From assembly GCF_026000775.1 (NCBI RefSeq), contig NZ_AP026830.1, positions 186,001 through 250,000 on the forward strand: DNA of 64,000 bases, in the 5' to 3' direction. Positions 8,583 to 15,603 of the stretch are shown one piece after another; position 1 is the stretch's first letter, and every line of letters begins with the position of its first letter. The position numbers were made by a program, and so were the translations under genes. Under the pieces are notes generated by a model. That model worked only from the letters and a program-made list of their open reading frames with translations. It had not been told where the DNA came from and did no database searches. Origin of the DNA: Vulcanisaeta souniana JCM 11219 (GTDB taxonomy: Archaea > Thermoproteota > Thermoprotei > Thermoproteales > Thermocladiaceae).

Positions 8583-8921
8583 TCACTTACCTCCATAATT
8601 GCATTCTAAAATATTTTCTGAAGATGCTGATGTATAATAATTAAATAATGTATCAGCTGGGTTCCTCGATACTATTATCATAACCTCCCTATTACCATCA
8701 GCCATATCAACGAACACATGAACTAATTCCTCGTCGTTACCCCTATAGATCCTCGCCGTAGCACCTCTATAACTACCAGCATGAAGTACGTTATTAACCG
8801 CGTAATTGATTAATTTACTTACGCCATCACAACCATTATCTATCATTAGTATTACCTGGTTGGGATTTAAATCCGTGGCCTTCCTATAATCGTTCCCATA
8901 ATAAATCCATACCAAGGACAT
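8583..8921 (-). CDS. Hypothetical protein (112 aa)
   Basis: A small soluble protein with an ATG start at 8921. It contains VILMIDNGCDGVSKLINYAVNNVL and VHVFVDMADGNREVMIIVSRN, an alternating strand-helix pattern, but no motif that I can assign. It lies 33 bases downstream of the 311-residue unknown gene on the same strand, so the two are probably one transcript. Codon usage resembles that of its neighbours. Confidence 0.65.
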   Translation of the reverse strand: MSLVWIYYGNDYRKATDLNPNQVILMIDNGCDGVSKLINYAVNNVLHAGSYRGATARIYRGNDEELVHVFVDMADGNREVMIIVSRNPADTLFNYYTSASSENILECNYGGK

Positions 8922-8954
8922 TAGGTGAAACCGTAGATAGAGAGAAATTAATAC

Positions 8955-9887
8955 TTAACGGGTGTTGAGCATGAAATTAACGACATTACCAATCAATGAA
9001 CGCTTACCAACAACGCTCTGCGACCTCATCATCACCGAGTTATACCTAGGCCACTTGAAGAACATTATGTAGTCGAACTCGCTTGGAACCACGGCGAACC
9101 CAGCATCCCTCACATACGGCCTACTAACGATCTTGTTGAATGTATCCACATGCACCTCATAATGCGTATACTTATGAATGAGCACTGCGTAGTCCATGCC
9201 ATCCATTAAATAACCCTCCAGTGCAGATAAGCCCCTGTGCACAGTCCTGCTTGGGTCAAGAACCCTGTGGGCTATTAGGTACTTATTACTGGTTATTACT
9301 AGGATATCGATTGGGTTCCTAAAAACCACAGAATTCATTATACCAAGGGACTTAACATTAATCCCAACATGAATAATCTTACCGCCCAGGTAGTGATCAA
9401 ACCTCCTTATGGCTGAGGCTGTTGATCGAACTAAGTCATCATAGGACTCCTCAATGGCCTCCTTCGAGTACGGAACCCTCATCACCATTGGACTTGGATA
9501 AATAACCTCGTCATCCATAGGGAACGAGTCATCATCAAGGTCACATGCAAGGCCTAGGTCTATGCGGTCGGCCAACGTCATCATGTACGGTATCTCAACA
9601 AAACCCTTATCATTAAGAACGGCTATGCCATTGTTTATTAAATCATGAACTAGCGGGTCAATCTCAGAGGACCAGTCGGTGAGGGTAACGGAACCGTCAG
9701 GAAAAACAAGTGCTTGAACGCCCTCCATAAAACCGAGCCTAAGCCACCGACAGAAAACAGCCTTATTGCCTACACCTAACTTCGATATCTTATTAATGAT
9801 CCTTATTAAATTATCATTATTTAAATAATCCTGAGTGGTTATCTGATGGGTTTCCTTTATCGATTTACCTACTTTGTCAAACGGCAT
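8955..9887 (-). CDS. Hypothetical protein (310 aa)
   Basis: I do not recognise this protein. The N-terminal 100 residues (KVGKSIKETHQITTQDYL, then NKAVFCRWLRLGFMEGVQ) look like a mixed helix-strand domain; the centre has HYLGGKIIHVGINVKSLG and IDILVITSNKYLIAHRVLDPS, suggesting an alpha/beta core, and the C-terminus is basic. ATG at 9887 is preferred to the TTG two codons earlier. GTTTATTAG lies about 30 bases upstream as a possible TATA box. The small unknown gene at 8583 follows closely and likely shares its transcript. The divergent neighbour is the BtuF-like gene at 10110. Confidence 0.7.
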   Translation of the reverse strand: MPFDKVGKSIKETHQITTQDYLNNDNLIRIINKISKLGVGNKAVFCRWLRLGFMEGVQALVFPDGSVTLTDWSSEIDPLVHDLINNGIAVLNDKGFVEIPYMMTLADRIDLGLACDLDDDSFPMDDEVIYPSPMVMRVPYSKEAIEESYDDLVRSTASAIRRFDHYLGGKIIHVGINVKSLGIMNSVVFRNPIDILVITSNKYLIAHRVLDPSRTVHRGLSALEGYLMDGMDYAVLIHKYTHYEVHVDTFNKIVSRPYVRDAGFAVVPSEFDYIMFFKWPRYNSVMMRSQSVVGKRSLIGNVVNFMLNTR

Positions 9888-9957
9888 TTTCAATCACGAT
9901 GAAGCCAAAGTACTAATAAACCTTTCCCTTAGTGCTATGATGATGGCTAAGTTAGTG

Positions 9958-9970
9958 ATTGATTATCAAT
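9958..9970. promoter_or_regulatory. Palindrome in divergent intergenic region
   Basis: ATTGATTATCAAT is a perfect odd palindrome lying between the divergent genes at 9887 (minus) and 10110 (plus). A second arm pair, GATTGAT at 9957-9963 and ATCAATC at 9984-9990, overlaps it. This is the form of an operator for a dimeric regulator, but no regulator is identified. Confidence 0.35.
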
Positions 9971-10109
9971 TATGAACCAGTTGATCAATCCCTTATATCT
10001 AATCAGGGGCGAGAAGACCTAATCACCGCATCATTCGAGTCCTGGTCTCATCACTGAAAGGCACAGGCTGGCAACTAAAAATATATTTAACGCATTAATA
10101 CCATTAGTT

Positions 10110-10928
10110 GTGCTATTGACAAGGGCATTAGACGGTGTACCGCATAGAATCATTAGTCTTAATCCCTCAATAAACGAGTTCCTTTTCGTAATGGGCATAG
10201 GTGATAGGGTTGTCGGGACTGATCTATGGAGTTATAGGCCCAGGGAGGCTATGAAGACCTTTAAGGTAGGCTCATTCACTTCGGCGGACCTTGAGGCAAT
10301 CAGGAGATTAAGGCCTGACCTAATAATACTCTCGTACCCAGTCCAGAGACAGTTGGTTGAGCCGTTAAGCAGTACCGCCTCTGTACTCGCTGTGCCAATG
10401 CCCGTGAATCTAAACGCAGTAATGAGTTCCTTCGAAATGGTGGGTAAATTACTCGACGCAGACGAAGAGGCACATAGGGTGATGGATACATACATGGATT
10501 TGCTAAGGCAGTCCACGGATTTAAGGGACGCCTTAGTCGTTCTTTCATTGGGTGACTACGTAATTCCCTGCGAATCCTCCTACATAGCCTCGGCACTCAA
10601 TAGAGTTGGTGTTAAATACATTAGGGGCCTTAAGTGCGTTGAACTGATCACAAATAAGGATGGCGTTTTAAGCATGGTTGATAGGATTAATCCCCAGTTA
10701 ATAATTTATGAGGGGAAGACCAAGGACTATAGACCGCAGGAAATAGAGTGGGTCAACAAACCAGTGCTGTACACGCCAAACGACACGCTCGCCCACTTTG
10801 GACCGAGTTTTCCGCTTGACATTCAATTACTAATTAACACGATCAAGAACGGAGAAAAATTCGTAAAGAACACATCAAGCACTACAAGACCGAGCTTGAG
10901 CGATCCCTGGTATAAACCATACCTATAA
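10110..10928 (+). CDS. BtuF/FepB-like periplasmic-binding-fold protein without signal peptide
   Basis: A 272-residue protein of the helical-backbone metal-receptor fold: PHRIISLNPSINEFLFVMGIGDRVVGTD near the N-terminus and LEAIRRLRPDLIILSYP near residue 65 are the two most conserved blocks of the family, followed by MSSFEMVGKLLDADEEA. Members normally bind cobalamin, siderophores or metals outside the cell for an ABC importer. Here the protein begins straight at the fold after about nine residues, with no signal peptide or lipobox, and no permease or ATPase gene is adjacent. A GTG start at 10110 is supported by ATATATTTAA at about 10081-10090. It may be a cytosolic binding protein or a mis-started exported one. 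Confidence 0.75.
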   Translation: MLLTRALDGVPHRIISLNPSINEFLFVMGIGDRVVGTDLWSYRPREAMKTFKVGSFTSADLEAIRRLRPDLIILSYPVQRQLVEPLSSTASVLAVPMPVNLNAVMSSFEMVGKLLDADEEAHRVMDTYMDLLRQSTDLRDALVVLSLGDYVIPCESSYIASALNRVGVKYIRGLKCVELITNKDGVLSMVDRINPQLIIYEGKTKDYRPQEIEWVNKPVLYTPNDTLAHFGPSFPLDIQLLINTIKNGEKFVKNTSSTTRPSLSDPWYKPYL

Positions 10929-11318
10929 CTATTCCCCGCGTAACTTCCTGAGATTCGGCCTGACGTAATTCTTCCAAACCTCACTTGCCACCTTCTTACC
11001 CACCTTCGTCAATTCATAATAAATACCCCTACCTCGCCTCTCGGGATTGTGCTGCTTGACCTTTAGCCAGGGCTTAACCGATGATGTTACCTTACCCTTA
11101 AGCGAACCCCTGAACTCCTGTAATAAGCCCAGTTGGACCAGGTGTTGGACGGCCTTCTCAACCTCATCCTCAGGCACTATTGGCCGCCAACCAGCTGCCC
11201 CAAGGAGCCTCCTGGCCAGTAGCCAGGGCGTGTCCGGCCCATAGTGGTATATGTGGGCTAGTATCCTCTTCTCCAGATCCGTGAGTTGGTTTACCACCGC
11301 ATTTATGTTATCAGACAT
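10929..11318 (-). CDS. Predicted winged-helix protein
   Basis: A 129-residue protein with a likely winged helix-turn-helix: LTDLEKRILAHIYHYGPDTPWLLARRLLG as helix 1 plus a helix-turn-helix, EDEVEKAVQHLVQLGLLQEF as the recognition helix leading into the wing, then a basic C-terminal GIYYELTKVGKKVASEVW. It resembles archaeal winged-helix families of the DUF2250 sort, but I am not certain of that assignment. It is convergent with the BtuF-like gene with no spacer and lies downstream of gluconate dehydratase on the same strand (38-base gap), so it might regulate that gene; this is inference from position. Confidence 0.65.
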   Translation of the reverse strand: MSDNINAVVNQLTDLEKRILAHIYHYGPDTPWLLARRLLGAAGWRPIVPEDEVEKAVQHLVQLGLLQEFRGSLKGKVTSSVKPWLKVKQHNPERRGRGIYYELTKVGKKVASEVWKNYVRPNLRKLRGE

Positions 11319-11356
11319 TTGAAATTACTACTTCATGTCTAGTTTAAATCAATAAC

Positions 11357-12559
11357 TCAGGATTGCTTGTATCTCTTCCACGTCCCCTTTATGACCCAGA
11401 CAGGCTCCTCCTCATGGAATGGCTCCATACCCTCAAACCTCATCTCAGTGAGGGCCTTCTCATTAACGTCAACACCGAGGCCAGGCCTGTTGGGCACCCT
11501 GTAATAACCATCCTCAAGCTTAATGGCATTATTAATGATATCCCTCTTCCACTGGGGCCAGAATTCGTAAAAGCTCTCCTGAATTAGCAGGTTATATGTA
11601 CTCGCATCAAACTGTAGAGTCGCGGCATGCTGCACGGGCCCGAAGGCATTGTGCGGCGCTAGCTCGATCCCATAGGTCTCGGTCAAAGCCCTAATCCTAC
11701 CCATACCCGTGAAGCCCAGGGCATTGGTTATGTCAGGCTGAAGAACATCCACCAAACCCCTCTCCAGGAGCTGAAGAGCCTCCTCAACGCTGATTATCCT
11801 CTCACCAACCGCAATCCTAACCCCAGGCGCTACTGCCTTTATCTTAGCCAGACCCTCGAAGTTAAGATCAGGATGTACCGGCTCCTCGATAAATAATGGA
11901 TTGAACTGCTCCATGGCCTTAACCATCTTAATAGCCGTATTAACGTTGAAGCGACCATGGGTCTCTATCAATATATCCACGTACTTACCCACAGCCTCCT
12001 TAACAGCCCTAACCCTCTCCACGGCTTCCTCAAGGCCCTCCTCATCCATTTGATCAAAATACGGTCCAAACGGGTCAAACTTCATTGCCCTAAAGCCCAT
12101 GGACACGACCTCCTTAGCCTTCCTTGCGAAGTCATCAGGTGTCACACAGTCGTTGTACCAACCATTCGCATAGGCCTTAATCTTCTCATTGACTAGGCCA
12201 CCCATGAATTGATAAATTGGCGCACTGAGGTACTTACCCAGAAGATCGTGTAGTGCTATATCCACTGCACTATATGCCGTAACCGCCTCAAATGAACGGC
12301 TAATGTAGAACTCATGCTTATACCACTCCCTGAATAGGTACTCAATCCTGAACGGGTCCTTACCAATCATGAACCTCCTAACCTCCTCAATAGCCCTAAC
12401 CACTTGGTTAACCCTAAGCGTGGGTACGGCCTCCCCATAACCAACTTGGCCATCGCCTGTGACGACCCTAACGATTATTGAGACCGAGGCCCAGGGCGAG
12501 GCCCTTGCAGTCGCCAAGTCACTGACAGAGTATATCTCTATGTCCTTAATAGTAACCAT
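11357..12559 (-). CDS. gnaD: D-gluconate dehydratase (enolase superfamily)
   Basis: Dehydrates D-gluconate (and in some archaea galactonate) to 2-keto-3-deoxy sugar acid, the committing step of the branched Entner-Doudoroff pathway. The 400 residues follow the crenarchaeal enzyme closely: GYGEAVPTLRV, YANGWYxDCVTPxxFA, KFDPFGPYFD, LIETHGRFN (metal ligands), FIEEPVHPD (Glu ligand), VGERI, LQPDITN, the catalytic His region LAPHNAFGP, and a C-terminal EEPVWVIKGTWKRY that is nearly a signature of this group. The metal is expected to be Mg2+ held by Asp/Glu at the ends of the barrel strands. KDG kinase and aldolase genes are not in the window. Confidence 0.9.
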   Translation of the reverse strand: MVTIKDIEIYSVSDLATARASPWASVSIIVRVVTGDGQVGYGEAVPTLRVNQVVRAIEEVRRFMIGKDPFRIEYLFREWYKHEFYISRSFEAVTAYSAVDIALHDLLGKYLSAPIYQFMGGLVNEKIKAYANGWYNDCVTPDDFARKAKEVVSMGFRAMKFDPFGPYFDQMDEEGLEEAVERVRAVKEAVGKYVDILIETHGRFNVNTAIKMVKAMEQFNPLFIEEPVHPDLNFEGLAKIKAVAPGVRIAVGERIISVEEALQLLERGLVDVLQPDITNALGFTGMGRIRALTETYGIELAPHNAFGPVQHAATLQFDASTYNLLIQESFYEFWPQWKRDIINNAIKLEDGYYRVPNRPGLGVDVNEKALTEMRFEGMEPFHEEEPVWVIKGTWKRYKQS

Positions 12560-12668
12560 ATAGCTATGATAATAACCTCATTTTTAAGTTTTGGATCTCC
12601 CCAAGAAACCCCACTAAGGATGAAGGAGAATATTTAATAAAAAGTAAAGGATACAGTATAGGATTCAC

Positions 12669-13043
12669 ATGAGTAGCGAGGAAATTAAGAGGAGTATTAG
12701 AGAAAACCCTGAAATCCTCATTGACGCACTTAACGACGCCCTAACAACAAACCCAGACGCCCTACTTAGGGCCTTAATGAACAGACCGGAGGTCCTGATC
12801 AGGGTTTTACTGTTAACGGCTTCATTACCTCTCGTGATACCCACCATATTATTAAGGCTACTTACAGCTCTTGTACTGCCTATGGGTCAGTACGGCGATG
12901 TGGATGCCCTAAGGGCTAGGATCAATGATGTTGAAAAGAGACTTGGTGAACTTGAGAGCAAGATAATAACGAAGGGAGAGGTGGAGATGTTGTTCAAGGA
13001 GTTAATTAGCAAGTACGGCGTTAAGGATCAAAGACCCCTATAA
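12669..13043 (+). CDS. Hypothetical protein with hydrophobic centre and coiled coil (124 aa)
   Basis: The N-terminal 40 residues are helical with repeating short motifs (NPEILIDALN, NPDALLRALM, RPEVLIRVLL). A hydrophobic stretch around residues 45-70 (LLTASLPLVIPTILLRLLTALVLP) may enter the membrane. A C-terminal coiled coil (DVDALRARINDVEKRLGELESKI) follows. No named family is recognised. It has its own ATG at 12669 and is convergent with the next gene, whose 3' end overlaps by 16 bases. Confidence 0.6.
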   Translation: MSSEEIKRSIRENPEILIDALNDALTTNPDALLRALMNRPEVLIRVLLLTASLPLVIPTILLRLLTALVLPMGQYGDVDALRARINDVEKRLGELESKIITKGEVEMLFKELISKYGVKDQRPL

Positions 13044-13417
13044 GGTACCCTATGTGTTGACAGGGCACCAACGAAATCAATGAACCTACTTAATTCATTA
13101 ATCCTTGATCCTATTAGACTGGGATCACACGTGTACTGCGATGTGCACTTTATGAAGAAGTCCCTTAGGTCATCATTAATAATGCCGCTTGGTATGAAGT
13201 CCCGCGCAACCTGCACCGCATGCTCCCAATTCCTGACCCTAATTTCCCTAGCCATTAGGAACGCCCTTACTACGTCATCGAAGGTTGATAAGCCAAGCTT
13301 CATAATGTTATTTAGAGTATTTATGTCCTTTGTCTTCTCGTACGAGTTCATTAAATTCGTGATTATTTGAAGGTTCCTCCGTGCGTTTATTATGAGAGTT
13401 ATTGGTTCTGATTCCAC
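13028..13417 (-). CDS. Hypothetical helical protein (129 aa)
   Basis: An all-helical soluble protein (NARRNLQIITNLMNSYEKTKDI, then FDDVVRAFLMAREIRVRNWEHAVQVARDFI), not recognised. I prefer this strand to the overlapping plus frame at 13080-13370 because its composition is more protein-like and it has a GTG start at 13417 with an AT-rich box (TTAAAAATTAG) about 25 bases upstream. Its 3' end overlaps the convergent gene at 12669-13043 by 16 bases. Confidence 0.55.
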   Translation of the reverse strand: MESEPITLIINARRNLQIITNLMNSYEKTKDINTLNNIMKLGLSTFDDVVRAFLMAREIRVRNWEHAVQVARDFIPSGIINDDLRDFFIKCTSQYTCDPSLIGSRINELSRFIDFVGALSTHRVPYRGL

Positions 13418-13774
13418 ACATTATTGTACTTTATCTAATTTTTAAGGCTTCAGTTATAGAATATCTTTTTCTATAGTTGCTTGAGGATGATACATCTTTG
13501 TTAAGGAATTATTATATAAACAATAAAAACACTAATGGCAGTATAAATACCCTATCCTGGTAAAACTAACGTGCGACATAAACAACGCCACTAAAGTCCA
13601 TAACTCAACACTACATTTAATTCTCCAACTAACAACATGTTGGCTCAGAACACCCATAACCCAACCTCACTCCTCAATACCCAAGCTGTTAGTATATTGC
13701 CTAAGAATAACTGACTCCCTCCCCGCCCTGAAGGGCGAGGTTTGACATTCATTTCATCATTACATTAGGTAATC
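13418..13774. other. Intergenic region with IS605-like scar
   Basis: No gene is supported. It holds the promoter of the gene at 13028-13417 at its left end and the hairpin scar at 13717-13755 at its right end. The middle is AT-rich with no clear reading frame. Confidence 0.5.
13717..13755 (-). repeat. IS200/IS605-like right-end hairpin scar, copy 2
   Basis: On the minus strand this reads AATGAATGTCAAACCTCGCC continuing as CTTCAGGGCGGGGAGGGAG, matching copy 1 at 3800-3835 in both the stem and the AATGAATG flank. It lies just past the stop of the DUF2258-like gene, as copy 1 lies just past its neighbour's stop. No transposase is nearby, so it is either an orphan element end or a dispersed terminator-like hairpin. 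Confidence 0.5.
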
Positions 13775-14224
13775 TCATATAGAACCTATTATGCTCCTTA
13801 TCTTCTCAATCTTCGCCTCTAATTCGCCGCACTTCTCATTGATTATTTTATTAACCTCCTCTTCTGTGTATAATCTCTCAATCCTTAGGTTAGAGAAATT
13901 GAACTTGTTTGTCCTTTGGTCATACGAGACTACGACGCTTATTCTCACGAGGGCCAGTTTATCAATATTCCTCTTTATCATCTCGTCATACACCACCTTA
14001 TTCAACTCAGCAATATCCCTGAGTATCACATCCTCAGGTACTAATTTTGAGAAGGCGGCGAACGCAGCACGTCGCAACTTATCGGCGAACCTCGCTGCAA
14101 CAATGATCCCTGTCCTTAGCTCAACTGTTAATGGGCCTTGGAATGTGAATCCGCTGTATAGTTTTTCGTATTCTGTTGCTCGTTCCTTATCTCGTTCTGC
14201 ATCCTCACTTGGTTTCCAAGACAT
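13775..14224 (-). CDS. DUF2258-like archaeal protein
   Basis: A 149-residue soluble protein conserved in archaea as far as I can judge. The block ELRTGIIVAARFADKLRRAAFAAFSKL near residues 36-62 resembles the DUF2258 core (stretches of the type GxxxAxxxADKxRR). The middle has IDKLALVRISVVVSYDQ and the C-terminus is a coiled coil (EEVNKIINEKCGELEAKIEKI). Function is unknown. It begins with ATG at 14224 and is divergent from the DUF211 gene. Confidence 0.6.
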   Translation of the reverse strand: MSWKPSEDAERDKERATEYEKLYSGFTFQGPLTVELRTGIIVAARFADKLRRAAFAAFSKLVPEDVILRDIAELNKVVYDEMIKRNIDKLALVRISVVVSYDQRTNKFNFSNLRIERLYTEEEVNKIINEKCGELEAKIEKIRSIIGSI

Positions 14225-14325
14225 AATATACTACTATACTAAGTTTCATTTAAAATTTATTTCCCATGCAGGCTAAATACTTAAGTAGGGGTGTGGTTTA
14301 TTGTCTTTGATCTGAGTTGGTTGGG

Positions 14326-14610
14326 TTGCGTAGGGTTGTGCTTGATGTTGATGTGCCAAGTAGTATCTCCACTGTGGAGCTTGCGGATAAGTTGGGTCGA
14401 GTTAGTGGTGTTAAGGCTGTTAACATTACCGTGACTGACACGGATGTCGAGGTCCTAGGCCTGGTGATCGTCATTGAGGGTGATAATATTGATTATAATG
14501 GAGTGAAGGGCGTGATTGAGGACTTGGGCGGCGCGATCAGAAGCGTTGATCAAGTGATTGTTGGTGAGTACATACTTGAGATCAATCCTCAGTTGCTTAA
14601 GGAGAAGTGA
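14326..14610 (+). CDS. DUF211 family protein
   Basis: A small ferredoxin-like-fold protein conserved in archaea, about 95 residues. VVLDVDVPSSISTVELADKL, GRVSGVKAVNITVTDTDVEV and GVKGVIEDLGGAIRSVDQVIVG match the DUF211 pattern, including the acidic surface thought to bind metal ions in the family. The start is uncertain among TTG codons at 14317 and 14326; I choose 14326 (MRRVVLDV) because homologues begin near this point. Its downstream neighbour is a four-helix membrane protein two bases away, so the two almost certainly form one operon and may work together. Confidence 0.82.
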   Translation: MRRVVLDVDVPSSISTVELADKLGRVSGVKAVNITVTDTDVEVLGLVIVIEGDNIDYNGVKGVIEDLGGAIRSVDQVIVGEYILEINPQLLKEK

Positions 14611-14612
14611 CT

Positions 14613-15089
14613 ATGGTAAGTATAGATGGTAGGTACCTAGTGCTTGGTTTTCTGGACAGCGTCTTAACAACCCTTGTACTGGGTGAGTCTATGCGGAGCA
14701 CTATTAAGCTCGTGATCATCGTCACCGTGATAAACCTAGTAACGGCCTTCATGGCTGAGTACGCCGAGGAGAGGAGCTCGTTGAGCCACATCGAGAGAAC
14801 CCTACTCATGAGGAAAGGTTCATTACTAAGAACAAGCCTACATAAGAGGGCCATATATGACGCTTTAATTAAGGGCCTTATCTTCGGTGTTGTATCCTTA
14901 CTTGGCGCCCTAATTACGGATCTTAGTATGTACATAGTTAAGGTGCTTTGGATCCCCGTGGTTCCCGTGATAATGCTCGGCGTGTTTGGCACACTAATGA
15001 GTAGGTACTTCAGGGGCAACGCGATCCTATGGTTAATCCTTTACATAGTACTGGGGATCATAATGTCATTTGTCGGCACAATCATTTGA
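14613..15089 (+). CDS. VIT1/CCC1-like small integral membrane protein
   Basis: A 158-residue membrane protein with about four or five hydrophobic helices. The N-terminal GRYLVLGFLDSVLTTLVLGESM resembles the first helix of the VIT1/CCC1 family of iron and manganese carriers, and a charged cytosolic segment (EYAEERSSLSHIERTLLMRKGSL) follows, as in that family. The match is partial, because the family's usual metal-binding insert is absent. ATG at 14613 is preferred over the GTG at 14607 because GGAG at 14601 lies at a good distance. Its coupling to DUF211, a predicted metal-binding protein, supports a metal-related role by inference. Confidence 0.65.
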   Translation: MVSIDGRYLVLGFLDSVLTTLVLGESMRSTIKLVIIVTVINLVTAFMAEYAEERSSLSHIERTLLMRKGSLLRTSLHKRAIYDALIKGLIFGVVSLLGALITDLSMYIVKVLWIPVVPVIMLGVFGTLMSRYFRGNAILWLILYIVLGIIMSFVGTII

Positions 15090-15118
15090 ATCGGCAATAA
15101 CCATAGCGTATTGATTAT

Positions 15119-15541
15119 CTACTGCGTTGATAAATTGATGGGTTTTCCCTCCTTCAATATTTTACCTCCTAGCTCTGGGCTTACCTTAAGTAATTGATCC
15201 TTGATGGCATCAAGGAATGCCTTGTCCTCCTCCCTATTCCTAAGCTCATCGGGTAACAATATCGGTATTTCCTCCTTAATTGGGTACCAGCGACCGCACT
15301 TAGGACAGTAGAGCACGCCATCCACAACCTCCTTCTTGATGCATTCCTCACAGGGCAGCTCCTGGGGGTTTGGGTGATTCTTTATGTTTACGTTCTTGAG
15401 GGCACAGTACTCCTCACAGAAGGGTTTCTTACTCCACTCATATTTTCGTTCGGGGTATTCCCTCTCCCTGAGCACTATTAATGTTAGTGGGAATGTCTTA
15501 TCATAGGGACACGCCAATACATCCATTAGTCTGTACTTCAC
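15119..15541 (-). CDS. Trm112-like methyltransferase activator
   Basis: Trm112 proteins are zinc-binding partners that stabilise several tRNA, rRNA and protein methyltransferases. Here RLMDVLACPYDKTFPLTLIV opens the protein and GVLYCPKCGRWYPIKEEIPILLPDELR (about residues 75-100) closes the Trm112 domain. Between them an insert carries a second CxxxC-rich set (CEEYC and CEEC), making about 140 residues against 60-130 in other archaea. The start is GTG at 15541. A Trm11-type methyltransferase, the classic Trm112 client, is encoded at 19518. It lies 62 bases before sdhA in coordinate order, downstream of it on the same strand. Confidence 0.85.
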   Translation of the reverse strand: MKYRLMDVLACPYDKTFPLTLIVLREREYPERKYEWSKKPFCEEYCALKNVNIKNHPNPQELPCEECIKKEVVDGVLYCPKCGRWYPIKEEIPILLPDELRNREEDKAFLDAIKDQLLKVSPELGGKILKEGKPINLSTQ

Positions 15542-15603
15542 GAAGAAACAACTGCTAATGCCCCCTTTAATTACTTTTACCTACTAATTTTAACTGCCTT
15601 AGA

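Noticed and set aside
13080-13370. Plus-strand frame opposite the 129-residue gene
   Set aside because: The minus frame is longer with better composition and a promoter-like box; the plus frame is likely its shadow.
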